64,000 nt of DNA, taken from contig NZ_CP018049.1 in NCBI RefSeq assembly GCF_002934065.1, positions 5,640,501 through 5,704,500 on the forward strand. Reading direction: 5' to 3'. The position numbers were made by a program, and so were the translations under genes. This DNA is from Pseudomonas orientalis. GTDB taxonomy: Bacteria > Pseudomonadota > Gammaproteobacteria > Pseudomonadales > Pseudomonadaceae. A model generated the notes under the pieces. That model made no database searches and was not told the origin of the DNA. It worked only from the letters and a program-made list of their open reading frames with translations. Below are positions 1-8,117 of this stretch, one piece after another (position 1 is the first letter of the stretch; the number at the start of each line of letters is the position of its first letter).

Positions 1-541
1 AGCCCTTTTTGTAGGTGGTGAGGCCACCGCTGAGGATCGACACCAGCGCCACCAGGGCGATCACCCAGGTCGGTGCAATGCCGCTGAAATGCAGGACCTC
101 GGCGCCCAACGCGCCCACGCCCGACACAGCCAGCGGCCACCAGTGCTTCTTGGCGGGCGGCGCGGCGGCAGGCGTGCCTTCTTCAATCGGGTCGGCCTGC
201 ATGCCGATGGATTTGATCGCCTCGATGATCGGCGCAGTGCTCGGCAAATCGTGGGTGACGCCGAGGATGCGGTTGATCAGGTTGAATTCCAACTGCTGCA
301 CGCCGGCAAGCTTGCCCAGTTTGTTCTGGATCAGCGTCTGTTCTGTAGGGCAGTCCATCGCTTCGATGCGAAAGGTGCTCAGGCGCGAGCCGGCGGTGGG
401 AGCGTCGCTCAGTTTCACCCGCGCAGGTGCCGGAGCGCCGGAACAGCAGGCGCCGCCGTGGTCATGCACCGGCTTGAGCGTGTGCTCGCCGTGATCGTGA
501 TCGTGGTCGTGCTTGTGCGGGGTGTGGAGGGAATCGCTCAT
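1..541 (-). CDS. cadA: Heavy-metal P1B-type ATPase, N-terminal part (CadA-like; runs off the window edge)
   Basis: This is the start of a probable Cd2+/Zn2+/Pb2+ efflux ATPase of the inner membrane; about 180 residues are present. The start is the ATG at 541. The N-terminus is histidine-rich (HKHDHDHDHGEH), followed by CCSG, a typical metal-binding extension. A heavy-metal-associated domain follows around residues 52-115, with the variant metal site MDCPTEQ instead of GMTCxxC, as in many CadA/ZntA proteins. The first hydrophobic helices (WWPLAVSGVGALGAEV and beyond) then begin and the gene leaves the window. It is divergent from the MerR-family gene cadR across an 85 bp gap holding a CadR-type operator, so metal induction through CadR is likely. 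The catalytic DKTGT, the CPC helix and the ATP domain lie outside the window, so metal specificity rests on context. Confidence 0.9.
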   Translation of the reverse strand, partial: MSDSLHTPHKHDHDHDHGEHTLKPVHDHGGACCSGAPAPARVKLSDAPTAGSRLSTFRIEAMDCPTEQTLIQNKLGKLAGVQQLEFNLINRILGVTHDLPSTAPIIEAIKSIGMQADPIEEGTPAAAPPAKKHWWPLAVSGVGALGAEVLHFSGIAPTWVIALVALVSILSGGLTTYKKG

Positions 542-572
542 GGTGTCGCGTCCGGAAAGGTGCCTGTTGCCA

Positions 573-603
573 AGTAAAGACCCTGTAGCCACTATAGGGT
601 CAA
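573..603 (-). promoter_or_regulatory. MerR-type promoter/operator for cadA
   Basis: On the minus strand, TTGACC (603-598) and TTTACT (578-573) are separated by 19 bp, the over-long spacer typical of promoters untwisted by MerR-family activators. The spacer and the end of the -35 box form the dyad ACCCTATAGT-GGC-TACAGGGT, which agrees with my memory of the CadR operator of P. putida. It lies in the 85 bp gap between the divergent cadA and cadR starts and probably controls both. Confidence 0.85.
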
Positions 604-626
604 GCACCCATTTGGAGATTGCTGCG

Positions 627-1067
627 ATGAAGATCGGCGAACTGGCCAAACTCACCGACTGCCCGGTGGAAACCATCCGTTATTACGAGAAGGAAGGCCT
701 GCTGCCGCCCCCCGCGCGCACGGACGGCAACTACCGCGTGTACACCCAGGCGCATACCGAGCGGCTGATCTTTATCCGCAACTGCCGCAGCCTCGACATG
801 ACACTGGAAGAAATCCGCAGCCTGCTCAGCCTGCGCGACAGCCCCCAGGACCAGTGCGAAAGCGTGAATGCGTTGATTGATGAGCATATCCACCATGTAA
901 AGGCGCGGATCGATGGGCTGCTGGCGTTGCAGGAGCAATTGCTGGACCTGCGCCAGCGCTGCGGGGGTGGGGAGCCGTGTGGAATCCTGCAGCAGTTGGA
1001 AGTCAGCGGCGGGATTGCGGCCAGCGAGGCCGAGCCCTCGCACGTGGGCAGAAGCCACGGCCATTAG
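627..1067 (+). CDS. cadR: Cd(II)/Pb(II)-responsive MerR-family regulator CadR
   Basis: A metal-responsive activator/repressor of the divergent P-type ATPase gene (146 residues). The N-terminal winged helix-turn-helix begins MKIGELAKLTDCPVETIRYY, the classical MerR signature. A dimerisation helix follows, and the metal-site cysteines are C77 (DQCESV), C112 and C118 (RCGGGEPCG), the CadR/PbrR pattern. The C-terminal tail ends SHVGRSHGH, a short His-containing metal tail as in Pseudomonas CadR. The ATG at 627 was chosen because it begins the HTH at the usual place; the frame is open further upstream but would cross the operator. A REPIN follows 25 bp after the stop. Confidence 0.93.
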   Translation: MKIGELAKLTDCPVETIRYYEKEGLLPPPARTDGNYRVYTQAHTERLIFIRNCRSLDMTLEEIRSLLSLRDSPQDQCESVNALIDEHIHHVKARIDGLLALQEQLLDLRQRCGGGEPCGILQQLEVSGGIAASEAEPSHVGRSHGH

Positions 1068-1091
1068 CCTCAAGTGAACACAGATCAAAAT

Positions 1092-1178
1092 GTGGGAGGG
1101 GGCTTGCCCCCGATAGCGGTATGTCAGTCAGAATATTGGGTACTGACACACCGCTATCGGGGGCAAGCCCCCTCCCAC
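1092..1178. repeat. REPIN 1 (head-to-head REP pair), cadR/thyA convergent junction
   Basis: Two inverted copies of the REP core GTGGGAGGGGGCTTGCCCCC (each itself a hairpin, followed by GAT) face each other across a loop that contains a second inverted pair (GTCAGT ... ACTGAC). It lies between the 3' ends of cadR and thyA. It resembles the REP doublets (REPINs) described in P. fluorescens SBW25, which RAYT transposases mobilise. Confidence 0.93.
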
Positions 1179-1198
1179 ATTTTGGCCAGGATCGCCTG

Positions 1199-2032
1199 TC
1201 AGATCGCGACTTCAGCCTTGATGCTCGGGTCGGCGTCATAGCCAACGATTTCGAAGTCTTCGAACGTGTAGTCGTAGATTGATGCCGGTTTACGCTTGAT
1301 CACCAGTTCCGGCAGCTTTTTCGGCGTGCGCGCCAGCTGGGTGCGGATCTGTTCCATGTGGTTGCTGTAGGCGTGGGTATCGCCGGTGGTGACGATGATC
1401 TCGTGGGGGATCAGGTCGCACTGCTGCGCCAGCATATGAGTGAGCAACGCCAGCGCGGCGGTGTTATAGGGCAGGCCGAGGAAGACATCGGAGCTGCGGA
1501 TGTACAGCTGCATCGACAGATGGCCGTCGTGCACGAACGCCTGGTACAGCAGGTGGCACGGGGGCAGCGCTTGCTTGCCGTTACGCGCGTTTTCCTGGGG
1601 GCTCCTGGTTTCGTCCGGCAGGTATTCGACGTTCCAGCCGTGGAACAGGATGCGGCGGCTGTTGGGGTTGGTCTTGAGCGTGTGAACCATGTAGTCGATC
1701 TGGTTGATCGTGCCGCCGTCCTTGGTGGGCCAGGCGGTCCACTGCTCGCCGTACACCGGGCCCAGGTCGCCGTCTTCGGTGGCCCATTCGTCCCAGATGC
1801 GCACGCCGTTTTCGTTGAGCCACTTGATGTTGGTATTGCCGCTCAACATCCAGATCAGCTCGTTGGCGATGCTTTTGAAGTGCAGCTTCTTGGTGGTCAG
1901 CAGCGGGAAGCCGTCGGCCAGGTTATGCCGATACTGGCGGGCGAACACGGCCTTGGTGCCGGTGCCGGTACGATCGCCCTTGGTCAGGCCATTGGTCACG
2001 ACGTCGTGCAGGAGTTCGAGGTATTGCTTCAT
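1199..2032 (-). CDS. thyA: Thymidylate synthase
   Basis: Makes dTMP from dUMP using 5,10-methylene-THF as methyl donor and reductant; cytosolic and essential for thymidine prototrophy. It has 277 residues against 264 in E. coli, the extra length being a loop (NVEYLPDETRSPQENARNG) just before the active site. The catalytic cysteine is C159 in ALPPCHLLYQ. The dUMP-phosphate arginine segment DRTGTGTKAVF is at residues 20-30, and the C-terminus ends EVAI. The start is the ATG at 2032 (MKQYLELL); an upstream in-frame start would only add a tail translated from the lgt-thyA gap. It lies 51 bp downstream of lgt and is probably co-transcribed with it, the usual Pseudomonas arrangement. It converges on cadR across REPIN 1. 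Confidence 0.97.
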   Translation of the reverse strand: MKQYLELLHDVVTNGLTKGDRTGTGTKAVFARQYRHNLADGFPLLTTKKLHFKSIANELIWMLSGNTNIKWLNENGVRIWDEWATEDGDLGPVYGEQWTAWPTKDGGTINQIDYMVHTLKTNPNSRRILFHGWNVEYLPDETRSPQENARNGKQALPPCHLLYQAFVHDGHLSMQLYIRSSDVFLGLPYNTAALALLTHMLAQQCDLIPHEIIVTTGDTHAYSNHMEQIRTQLARTPKKLPELVIKRKPASIYDYTFEDFEIVGYDADPSIKAEVAI

Positions 2033-2054
2033 GTGATTACCCGTATCGTTGAAG

Positions 2055-2074
2055 CCAGGACCTCCTGGTCCTGG
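2055..2074 (-). other. Intercistronic hairpin between lgt and thyA
   Basis: A perfect 8 bp inverted repeat (CCAGGACC-TCCT-GGTCCTGG) fills most of the 51 bp between the lgt stop and the thyA start. There is no U-run, so it is not a convincing terminator. It could stabilise lgt mRNA or reduce read-through. Its function is unproven. Confidence 0.5.
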
Positions 2075-2083
2075 CATTCGAAT

Positions 2084-2896
2084 TTAAAGCGCGGCGTTCT
2101 TCAGCGGTTGCGGACGGTTGTACGCCCACCACAACAGGCCCAGGCCCGCCAGGATCATCGGAATACTGAGGACCTGGCCCATGGTCAGCCAGCCCCACGC
2201 CAGGTAGCCCAACTGCGCATCCGGCACCCGCACGAACTCGACGATAAAGCGGAAGATCCCGTAGAACAGCGCGAACATCCCGGAAACCGCCATGGTTGGG
2301 CGTGGTTTGCGCGAAAAGAGGTAGAGGATGAGGAACAGTGCCACACCTTCCAGGGCGAACTGGTACAGCTGCGACGGATGGCGCGGCAGTTGCGCCGGGT
2401 CGCTGAACGGCGGGAACACCATGGCCCACGGCACGTCGGTGGGCTTGCCCCACAGCTCGGCGTTGATGAAGTTACCGATGCGCCCGGCGCCCAGGCCGAT
2501 GGGCACCAACGGTGCGACGAAGTCCATCAACTGGAAGAACGACTTGCCGTTGCGCCGGCCGAACCACCAGGCGGCGATCATCACGCCGACAAAGCCGCCA
2601 TGGAACGCCATGCCGCCCTTCCACACCTCGAAGATCAGCGTCGGGTTGGCGATATACGCCGACAAATCGTAAAACAGCACATACCCCAGGCGCCCGCCGA
2701 CAATCACCCCCATCGACATCCAGAACACCATGTCGGAGAGCTTCTCCTTGGTCCAGGTCGGGTCGAAACGGTTCAGGCGCCGGGAAGCCAGCAGCCAGGC
2801 ACCGCCGATGCCGATCAGGTACATCAACCCGTACCAGTGGATTTTCAGCGGACCGATGGCCAGGGCCACCGGATCGATCTGCGGGTAAGGCAGCAT
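2084..2896 (-). CDS. lgt: Phosphatidylglycerol-prolipoprotein diacylglyceryl transferase
   Basis: Transfers diacylglycerol from phosphatidylglycerol to the lipobox cysteine of prolipoproteins, the first step of lipoprotein maturation; a multi-pass inner-membrane enzyme. It has 270 residues, normal for the family. The N-terminus MLPYPQIDPVALAIGPLKIHWYGL carries the conserved IHWYGL helix. The Lgt signature region RIGNFINAELWGKPTD is around residues 141-156, with HPSQLYQ further on. About seven hydrophobic helices are visible. The ATG at 2896 starts the family's usual N-terminus. It heads a likely lgt-thyA operon and is divergent from the NRDE-family gene at 3113. Confidence 0.97.
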   Translation of the reverse strand: MLPYPQIDPVALAIGPLKIHWYGLMYLIGIGGAWLLASRRLNRFDPTWTKEKLSDMVFWMSMGVIVGGRLGYVLFYDLSAYIANPTLIFEVWKGGMAFHGGFVGVMIAAWWFGRRNGKSFFQLMDFVAPLVPIGLGAGRIGNFINAELWGKPTDVPWAMVFPPFSDPAQLPRHPSQLYQFALEGVALFLILYLFSRKPRPTMAVSGMFALFYGIFRFIVEFVRVPDAQLGYLAWGWLTMGQVLSIPMILAGLGLLWWAYNRPQPLKNAAL

Positions 2897-3112
2897 TGCG
2901 ACTCCTCGTTAAACATTTAGTCATGACGCATCGGACCATGCCGATGCGCGATTAAGCCTGCGTTACAGCTGCGAGATCAAATTAAGAAGTTCACATACAC
3001 ACCCAACGGCCCGGCATGTTAACGGATGGAAGGTGCGCGGCCCAACTTCGTTGCGATGGAACGCCTGCGGTTGTGTGGGTAGAGTGAGGAAAAACACATA
3101 AGGGATCGCCCG

Positions 3113-3859
3113 ATGTGCCTGATTGTCTTTGCCTGGCGGCCGGGCCATGCCCAGCCGCTGATCGTCGCGGCCAACCGCGATGAGTTCTATGCCCGGCCCA
3201 GCCTGCCCCTGGCGCAATGGCCGGATCTACCCCAGGTCTATGCCGGTCGCGACCAGGAAGCGGGCGGCACCTGGCTGGGGGTCAACGCCGATGGGCGCTT
3301 TGCCGCGCTGACCAATATCCGCGACCCGCACCAGCCACCGTCGCGTAAATCCCGTGGCGAGCTGGTGGCGCGTTTTCTCAGCGGTTCGCTTCCAGTTGGC
3401 GATTATCTGGCGGACGTTAACGGACGTTCGATTGAATACGCCGGGTTCAACCTGCTGGTGGGCACACCGGAGGAGCTGTGGCATTACAACGCCAACGAAA
3501 CCGAGCCGACGCGCTTGAGGGCCGGAGTGTATGGCTTGTCCAACGCCGGGCTGGATACGCCCTGGCCGAAGTTGCTCAAGGCCAGGGCGGCCCTCGCAGA
3601 AATCCTCGACGATCCGCAACCGCAGGCGTTGCTGGAGATTTTGAGCGATCCGCAGACCGCACCGTTTGCCGAGCTGCCGGATACGGGCGTCGGCTTGGCG
3701 ACCGAGAGCTTGCTGTCGAGTGTGTTTATCGCCAGTCCCAGTTACGGAACACGGGCGAGTACGGCGCTGATTGTGAACGCCGACGGCACGCGGCGGATGG
3801 TGGAGCGCAGTTTCGGGCCGCAGGGTGGCCGCTTGGGCGAGGTCGAACTCAATTTCTGA
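3113..3859 (+). CDS. NRDE-family (TANGO2-like) protein
   Basis: A 248-residue protein of the NRDE family, named after the motif seen here as AANRDEFYARP (residues 20-30). The N-terminus MCLIVFAW places a cysteine at position 2, which after Met removal would be an N-terminal nucleophile, as in Ntn hydrolases. The family includes eukaryotic TANGO2; a biochemical role in bacteria is not settled, though links to haem or lipid metabolism have been proposed. There is no signal peptide, so it is probably cytosolic. It is a single-gene unit divergent from lgt, with its 3' end 18 bp from a REPIN shared with ptsP. Confidence 0.88.
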   Translation: MCLIVFAWRPGHAQPLIVAANRDEFYARPSLPLAQWPDLPQVYAGRDQEAGGTWLGVNADGRFAALTNIRDPHQPPSRKSRGELVARFLSGSLPVGDYLADVNGRSIEYAGFNLLVGTPEELWHYNANETEPTRLRAGVYGLSNAGLDTPWPKLLKARAALAEILDDPQPQALLEILSDPQTAPFAELPDTGVGLATESLLSSVFIASPSYGTRASTALIVNADGTRRMVERSFGPQGGRLGEVELNF

Positions 3860-3877
3860 ACACACTGAAAATCAATT

Positions 3878-3964
3878 GTGGGAGGGGGCTTGCCCCCGAT
3901 TGCGGTGTATCAGTACCAGATACTCTGACTGACACACTGCTATCGGGGGCAAGCCCCCTCCCAC
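3878..3964. repeat. REPIN 2, NRDE gene/ptsP convergent junction
   Basis: A head-to-head REP pair with intact 23 bp cores. The loop holds the conserved inner inverted pair around TGACTGACAC. It lies between the converging 3' ends of the NRDE-family gene and ptsP. Confidence 0.92.
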
Positions 3965-3986
3965 AATTGGATGTTCATTGGCAGGT

Positions 3987-6266
3987 CTAAAGGGTTTTCG
4001 CAGAAGCCGGGTTGATCATCCGGGTCAGCCCCAGATTCTTCAGCGCCAATTGCAGCGAGCTGTGGATAACTTGCGGGTTGTCGATGGTCATCAGCTCGGC
4101 CAGCAAATCCTTGGCCATGCTCAATTCAACCTGGCGCAGCATCCACTTCACTTTCGGCAAGTTGGTGGCGTTCATCGACAGGCTGTCAAAGCCCATCGCC
4201 ATCAACAGCACCGCCGCCGCCGGGTCGCCGGCCATTTCCCCGCAGATACTCACCGGCTTGCCTTCGGCATGGGCGTCGCGCACGACGTGTTGCAGCGCTT
4301 GCAGCACGGCCGGGTGCAGGTAGTCGTAAAGGTCGGCGACCCGAGGGTTATTGCGGTCCACGGCCAGCAGGTACTGGGTCAGGTCGTTGGAGCCCACGGA
4401 CAGGAAGTCAACCTGCCGCGCCAGCTCCTTGGCCTGATACACCGCCGCCGGAATTTCGATCATCACGCCGATCGGCGGCATCGGCACGTCGGCACCTTCG
4501 TCGCGCACTTCGCCCCAGGCGCGGTGGATCAGGTGCAGGGCTTCTTCCAGCTCGTGGGTGCCGGAGATCATCGGCAGCAGGATACGCAGGTTGTTCAGGC
4601 CTTCGCTGGCCTTGAGCATGGCGCGGGTCTGCACCAGGAAAATTTCAGGGTGGTCGAGGGTGACGCGAATACCGCGCCAGCCGAGGAAGGGGTTGTCTTC
4701 CTTGATCGGGAAATACGACAGTGACTTGTCGCCGCCGATATCCAGGCTGCGCATGGTCACCGGCAACGGATGGAAGGCTTGCAGTTGCTCGCGATAAATC
4801 GCCAGCTGCTCCTTCTCACTCGGGAAACGCTGGTTGATCATAAACGGCACTTCGGTGCGGTACAGCCCTACCCCTTCCGCGCCGCGCTGCTGCGCACGGG
4901 CCACATCGGCCAGCAGACCGGTGTTGACCAGCAGCGGCACACGGTGGCCGTCGATGGTCACGCACGGCAGTTCGCGCAATGAGTCCAGGCCCAACGCCAG
5001 CTGCTTCTCTTCCTCGACCACTTCGGCGTATTGCTTGCGCAGCAATTCGCTGGGGTTGGTGAAGACTTCGCCGCGATGGCCATCGACGATCATGTCGATA
5101 CCATCCACTTTGGAATACGGCAGGTCCACCAGGCCCATCACCGTCGGGATGCCCATGGCACGGGCCAGGATCGCCACGTGGGAGTTGCCCGAACCCAATA
5201 CCGAGACCAGGCCCACCAGTTTGCCCTCAGGCACTTCGCCGAGCATGGTGGCGGTCAGTTCTTCGCTGATCAGGATGGTGTTGTCGGGGTAGACCAGGTT
5301 GGTGGTGCGGTCTTCCTGCAGGTAGGCGAGCAGACGGCGACCCAGGTCGCGTACATCAGAGGCACGCTCGCGCAGGTAGGCGTCGTCCATCATTTCGAAA
5401 CGGTTGACGTGATCGGTGACCACCTGGCGCAGTGCGCCCTGGGCCCACTGGCCGGTCTTGATCACGGTCTTGACTTCGTTACCCAGGGACGCGTCGTCCA
5501 GCATCATCTGGTAGACATCGAACAGCGCACGCTCTTCGGGGCGCAACTGGGTCGCCAGCTTGGTCGACAGGTTGCGCATGTCCGCGCGCACGCCTTCCAG
5601 GGCGGTCTTGAACAGTTTGATCTCAGCGTCGATGTCATCGACGGTCTTGTCCGGCACCACGTCGAGGTCGGCCGGTGGCAGCATGACCACGGCGGTACCC
5701 ACGGCGGCACCCGGCGAACCCGGCACGCCGACGAACTTGGCTTCCTGGATGCCCTTGCCCTGGCGCCCCAGGCCGCGAATCGAGCCGGTGGCCTCGGCGT
5801 GGGCGATAACCCCGGCGAGCTGGGCGCTCATGGTCACCAGGAAGGCTTCTTCACCTTCGTCGAACTGACGGCGTTCTTTCTGTTGGATGACCAGTACGCC
5901 GACAACGCGGCGGTGGTGAATGATCGGTGCACCGAGGAACGAGGCGTAGCGTTCTTCGCCGGTTTCGGCAAAGTAGCGATAACGCGGGTGATCGGCCGCA
6001 TTTTCAAGGTTCAGGGGTTCTTCACGCGTCCCCACCAGGCCCACCAGACCTTCATTGGGCGCCATGCTGACTTTGCCGATGGAGCGCTTGTTCAAGCCCT
6101 CCGTGGCCATCAGCACAAAACGGTTGGTCTCGGGGTCCAGCAGGTAAACCGAGCAGACCTGGCTGCCCATGGCTTCCTTGACGCGCAACACAATAATCCC
6201 CAACGCCGCCTTGAGATCCTTGGCGGAGTTAACTTCCTGGACGATCTTGCGCAGCGTATTGAGCAT
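3987..6266 (-). CDS. ptsP: Phosphoenolpyruvate-protein phosphotransferase PtsP (EI-Ntr)
   Basis: Enzyme I of the nitrogen phosphotransferase system: it autophosphorylates from PEP and passes phosphate to NPr, then EIIA-Ntr, a regulatory relay for nitrogen, potassium and carbon balance. It has 759 residues. A GAF sensory domain occupies about 1-165 (MLNTLRKIVQEVNSAKDL...). The PEP-utilising phosphohistidine domain follows, with the active histidine in GNSHVAILARAMGIPTVMG. The C-terminal PEP-binding barrel has YRTEVPFM, SLDIGGDKSLSYFP and SVGSNDLTQYLLAVDRN. The start is the ATG at 6266, giving the conserved N-terminus. It lies 22 bp downstream of rppH, so a two-gene operon is likely, the usual gamma-proteobacterial pairing. 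Confidence 0.97.
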   Translation of the reverse strand: MLNTLRKIVQEVNSAKDLKAALGIIVLRVKEAMGSQVCSVYLLDPETNRFVLMATEGLNKRSIGKVSMAPNEGLVGLVGTREEPLNLENAADHPRYRYFAETGEERYASFLGAPIIHHRRVVGVLVIQQKERRQFDEGEEAFLVTMSAQLAGVIAHAEATGSIRGLGRQGKGIQEAKFVGVPGSPGAAVGTAVVMLPPADLDVVPDKTVDDIDAEIKLFKTALEGVRADMRNLSTKLATQLRPEERALFDVYQMMLDDASLGNEVKTVIKTGQWAQGALRQVVTDHVNRFEMMDDAYLRERASDVRDLGRRLLAYLQEDRTTNLVYPDNTILISEELTATMLGEVPEGKLVGLVSVLGSGNSHVAILARAMGIPTVMGLVDLPYSKVDGIDMIVDGHRGEVFTNPSELLRKQYAEVVEEEKQLALGLDSLRELPCVTIDGHRVPLLVNTGLLADVARAQQRGAEGVGLYRTEVPFMINQRFPSEKEQLAIYREQLQAFHPLPVTMRSLDIGGDKSLSYFPIKEDNPFLGWRGIRVTLDHPEIFLVQTRAMLKASEGLNNLRILLPMISGTHELEEALHLIHRAWGEVRDEGADVPMPPIGVMIEIPAAVYQAKELARQVDFLSVGSNDLTQYLLAVDRNNPRVADLYDYLHPAVLQALQHVVRDAHAEGKPVSICGEMAGDPAAAVLLMAMGFDSLSMNATNLPKVKWMLRQVELSMAKDLLAELMTIDNPQVIHSSLQLALKNLGLTRMINPASAKTL

Positions 6267-6288
6267 GGCTCGGGGTCGAACTCCGTCG

Positions 6289-6768
6289 TCAGTCGCGCGA
6301 TAAAAGGCGCGGGGCAAGCTCTTTGAGAGCGCGACGATAAACCTCGCGCTTGAATGTCACCACCTGGCCCAGCGGGTACCAATAACTGACCCAGCGCCAG
6401 CCATCGAACTCCGGTTTACCGGTCAAATCCATCCGCACCCGCTGCTCATTGGAGATCAGGCGCAGGAGAAACCACTTCTGCTTCTGGCCGATACACAGCG
6501 GTTGGCTGTGGGTACGCACCAGGCGTTGCGGCAAACGATAGCGCAACCAGCCACGGGTACAGGCCAGAATTTGCACATCTTCGCGCTCAAGGCCGACTTC
6601 TTCGTTCAACTCACGGTACAAGGCGTCTTCAGGGGTTTCATCGGGGTTGATCCCACCTTGAGGAAACTGCCAGGCATCTTGGTTGATTCGGCGAGCCCAT
6701 AGCACCTGTCCGGCATCATTCGTGAGAATAATCCCGACATTAGGACGGAAACCATCGGGGTCGATCAC
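6289..6768 (-). CDS. rppH: RNA pyrophosphohydrolase
   Basis: A Nudix hydrolase that removes pyrophosphate from 5'-triphosphorylated mRNA, opening it to RNase E. It has 159 residues if started at the GTG at 6768 (VIDPDGFRPNVGIIL, the family N-terminus), with AGG-like pairing a few bases upstream. A longer open frame exists upstream but lacks family similarity. The Nudix box is GGINPDETPEDALYRELNEE continuing VGL, with the catalytic REL-NEE glutamates. WQFPQGG just before it is characteristic of RppH. It is first in a likely operon with ptsP and divergent from the HAD phosphatase gene. Confidence 0.94.
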   Translation of the reverse strand: MIDPDGFRPNVGIILTNDAGQVLWARRINQDAWQFPQGGINPDETPEDALYRELNEEVGLEREDVQILACTRGWLRYRLPQRLVRTHSQPLCIGQKQKWFLLRLISNEQRVRMDLTGKPEFDGWRWVSYWYPLGQVVTFKREVYRRALKELAPRLLSRD

Positions 6769-6911
6769 GGCAACAACCTCGCAAACGCATATCGTCGCAT
6801 TGTTCCACAAAGCTTCCTCCAGCGGCAACGAGGCTTCTTACCTTATGTGCACTCTTGTGAAAAGACCGTATTCTGGACGCCTTTTTACAGACTTTTCAGC
6901 GAGTAACTGCA

Positions 6912-7568
6912 ATGCGCCTGGCTTTATTCGACTTGGACAACACCCTGATCGGCGGTGACAGCGACCACGCCTGGGGCGATTACCTGTGTGAACGCAAGAT
7001 CCTCGACCCGGTGGCCTACAAGGCCCGTAACGACGAGTTCTACCAGGACTACCTGGCCGGCACGCTGGACAACGCCGCTTACCTGAACTTCTGCCTGGAA
7101 ATCCTCGGCCGCACCGAAATGGCTCAGCTGGACGAATGGCATAACGACTATATGCGCGACTGCATCGAGCCGATCATCTTGCCCAAGGCCCTGGAACTGC
7201 TGGCCAAACACCGCGCCGCCGACGACAAGCTGGTGATCATCACCGCCACCAACCGTTTCGTCACCGCGCCGATAGCCGCACGCCTGGGCGTTGAAACCCT
7301 GATTGCCACCGAATGCGAGATGGAAAATGGCCGCTACACCGGACGCAGCACCGATGTGCCGTGCTTTCGCGAAGGCAAGGTGACGCGCTTGAACCGTTGG
7401 CTGGAAGAGACCGGGTATAGCCTGCAAGACAGCTACTTCTATAGCGACTCGATGAATGATTTGCCGTTGCTGGAGCAGGTGACGCACCCGGTGGCGGTGG
7501 ATCCGGATCCCAATCTTCGGGCTGAGGCTGAACGGCGTGGTTGGCCGGTGATTACGCTGCGCAGCTGA
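6912..7568 (+). CDS. HAD-superfamily subclass IB phosphatase
   Basis: A cytosolic phosphomonoesterase of the SerB-like IB subclass (218 residues). Motif I is LFDLDNTLIGGD (residues 5-16; nucleophile D8, acid D10). Motif II is IITATN. Motif III/IV is FYSDSMNDLPLLEQV near residue 180. An alpha-helical cap lies between motifs I and II. The closest characterised relatives act on phosphoserine or histidinol phosphate, but the substrate cannot be read from sequence. It is monocistronic and divergent from rppH. An inverted-type REPIN begins 7 bp after the stop. Confidence 0.88.
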   Translation: MRLALFDLDNTLIGGDSDHAWGDYLCERKILDPVAYKARNDEFYQDYLAGTLDNAAYLNFCLEILGRTEMAQLDEWHNDYMRDCIEPIILPKALELLAKHRAADDKLVIITATNRFVTAPIAARLGVETLIATECEMENGRYTGRSTDVPCFREGKVTRLNRWLEETGYSLQDSYFYSDSMNDLPLLEQVTHPVAVDPDPNLRAEAERRGWPVITLRS

Positions 7569-7575
7569 TAACGCT

Positions 7576-7641
7576 ATCGGGGGCAAGCCCCCTCCCACAC
7601 TTGGAACGCATTTCAAATGTGGGAGGGGGCTTGCCCCCGAT
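7576..7641. repeat. REPIN 3 (outward orientation), HAD gene/DUF2269 convergent junction
   Basis: Here the two REP cores are in the opposite relative orientation to most others in the window (ATCGG...CCCAC, a 20 bp spacer, then GTGGG...CCGAT). The first core begins almost at the stop codon of the HAD phosphatase gene. Confidence 0.9.
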
Positions 7642-7663
7642 GCAGCCGACGCGGTCTCAAGCC

Positions 7664-8077
7664 TTAAACCGGCTTGGCCCCCATGAGCCCGGCAATCGCC
7701 ACAAACCCCACCAGGCTCACCACCGCCAGCACCAAAGTGAAATTCAGGCTGCCGCCCTCGCCCTTGCGCAACCGATTAAGCCGCGCCACCAACCAGAACC
7801 AGGCCAACGCCGCCACCGTATAGAGAATGCTGGAGCCCAGAATCCAGGTTTGCCCCAGCGGCCAGCCGGTCAGGTGCACCAGCCACCAACCGGTGAACGG
7901 CATGCTGAGCAGGCAAATACCCATCAGCAGCCACACAAATGCCCACGGCCGTTGCACAGTCACCGCCGGCCCGGCGCTGCGCTTGCGCCAGGCCAGTACC
8001 GCCAGGCCGAGGCCGCTGAGCAGCAGCAACACGGTGGCGGCGATGTGGATAACCTTGAGGGTGGTCAGCGTTTCCAT
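7664..8077 (-). CDS. DUF2269-type integral membrane protein
   Basis: A 137-residue inner-membrane protein with four hydrophobic segments: about 8-27, 44-68, 80-100 and 112-135. The start METLTTLKVIHIAATVLLLL and the pattern of HI near the first helix, GWWLVH, and a fourth helix ending MGAKPV fit the DUF2269 family of predicted small membrane proteins. No catalytic motif is evident and no function is assigned. It reads in the same direction as ilvA upstream but is 41 bp beyond ilvA's stop, so read-through is possible. The start is the ATG at 8077. Confidence 0.8.
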   Translation of the reverse strand: METLTTLKVIHIAATVLLLLSGLGLAVLAWRKRSAGPAVTVQRPWAFVWLLMGICLLSMPFTGWWLVHLTGWPLGQTWILGSSILYTVAALAWFWLVARLNRLRKGEGGSLNFTLVLAVVSLVGFVAIAGLMGAKPV

Positions 8078-8117
8078 AGTCTCGATTCCTTGAAGGCCGC
8101 TCAGTCAGCTTAGTCGC

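Noticed and set aside
1358..2920. 520-codon open frame opposite thyA/lgt
   Set aside because: Antisense shadow of two well-supported genes; no family motif.
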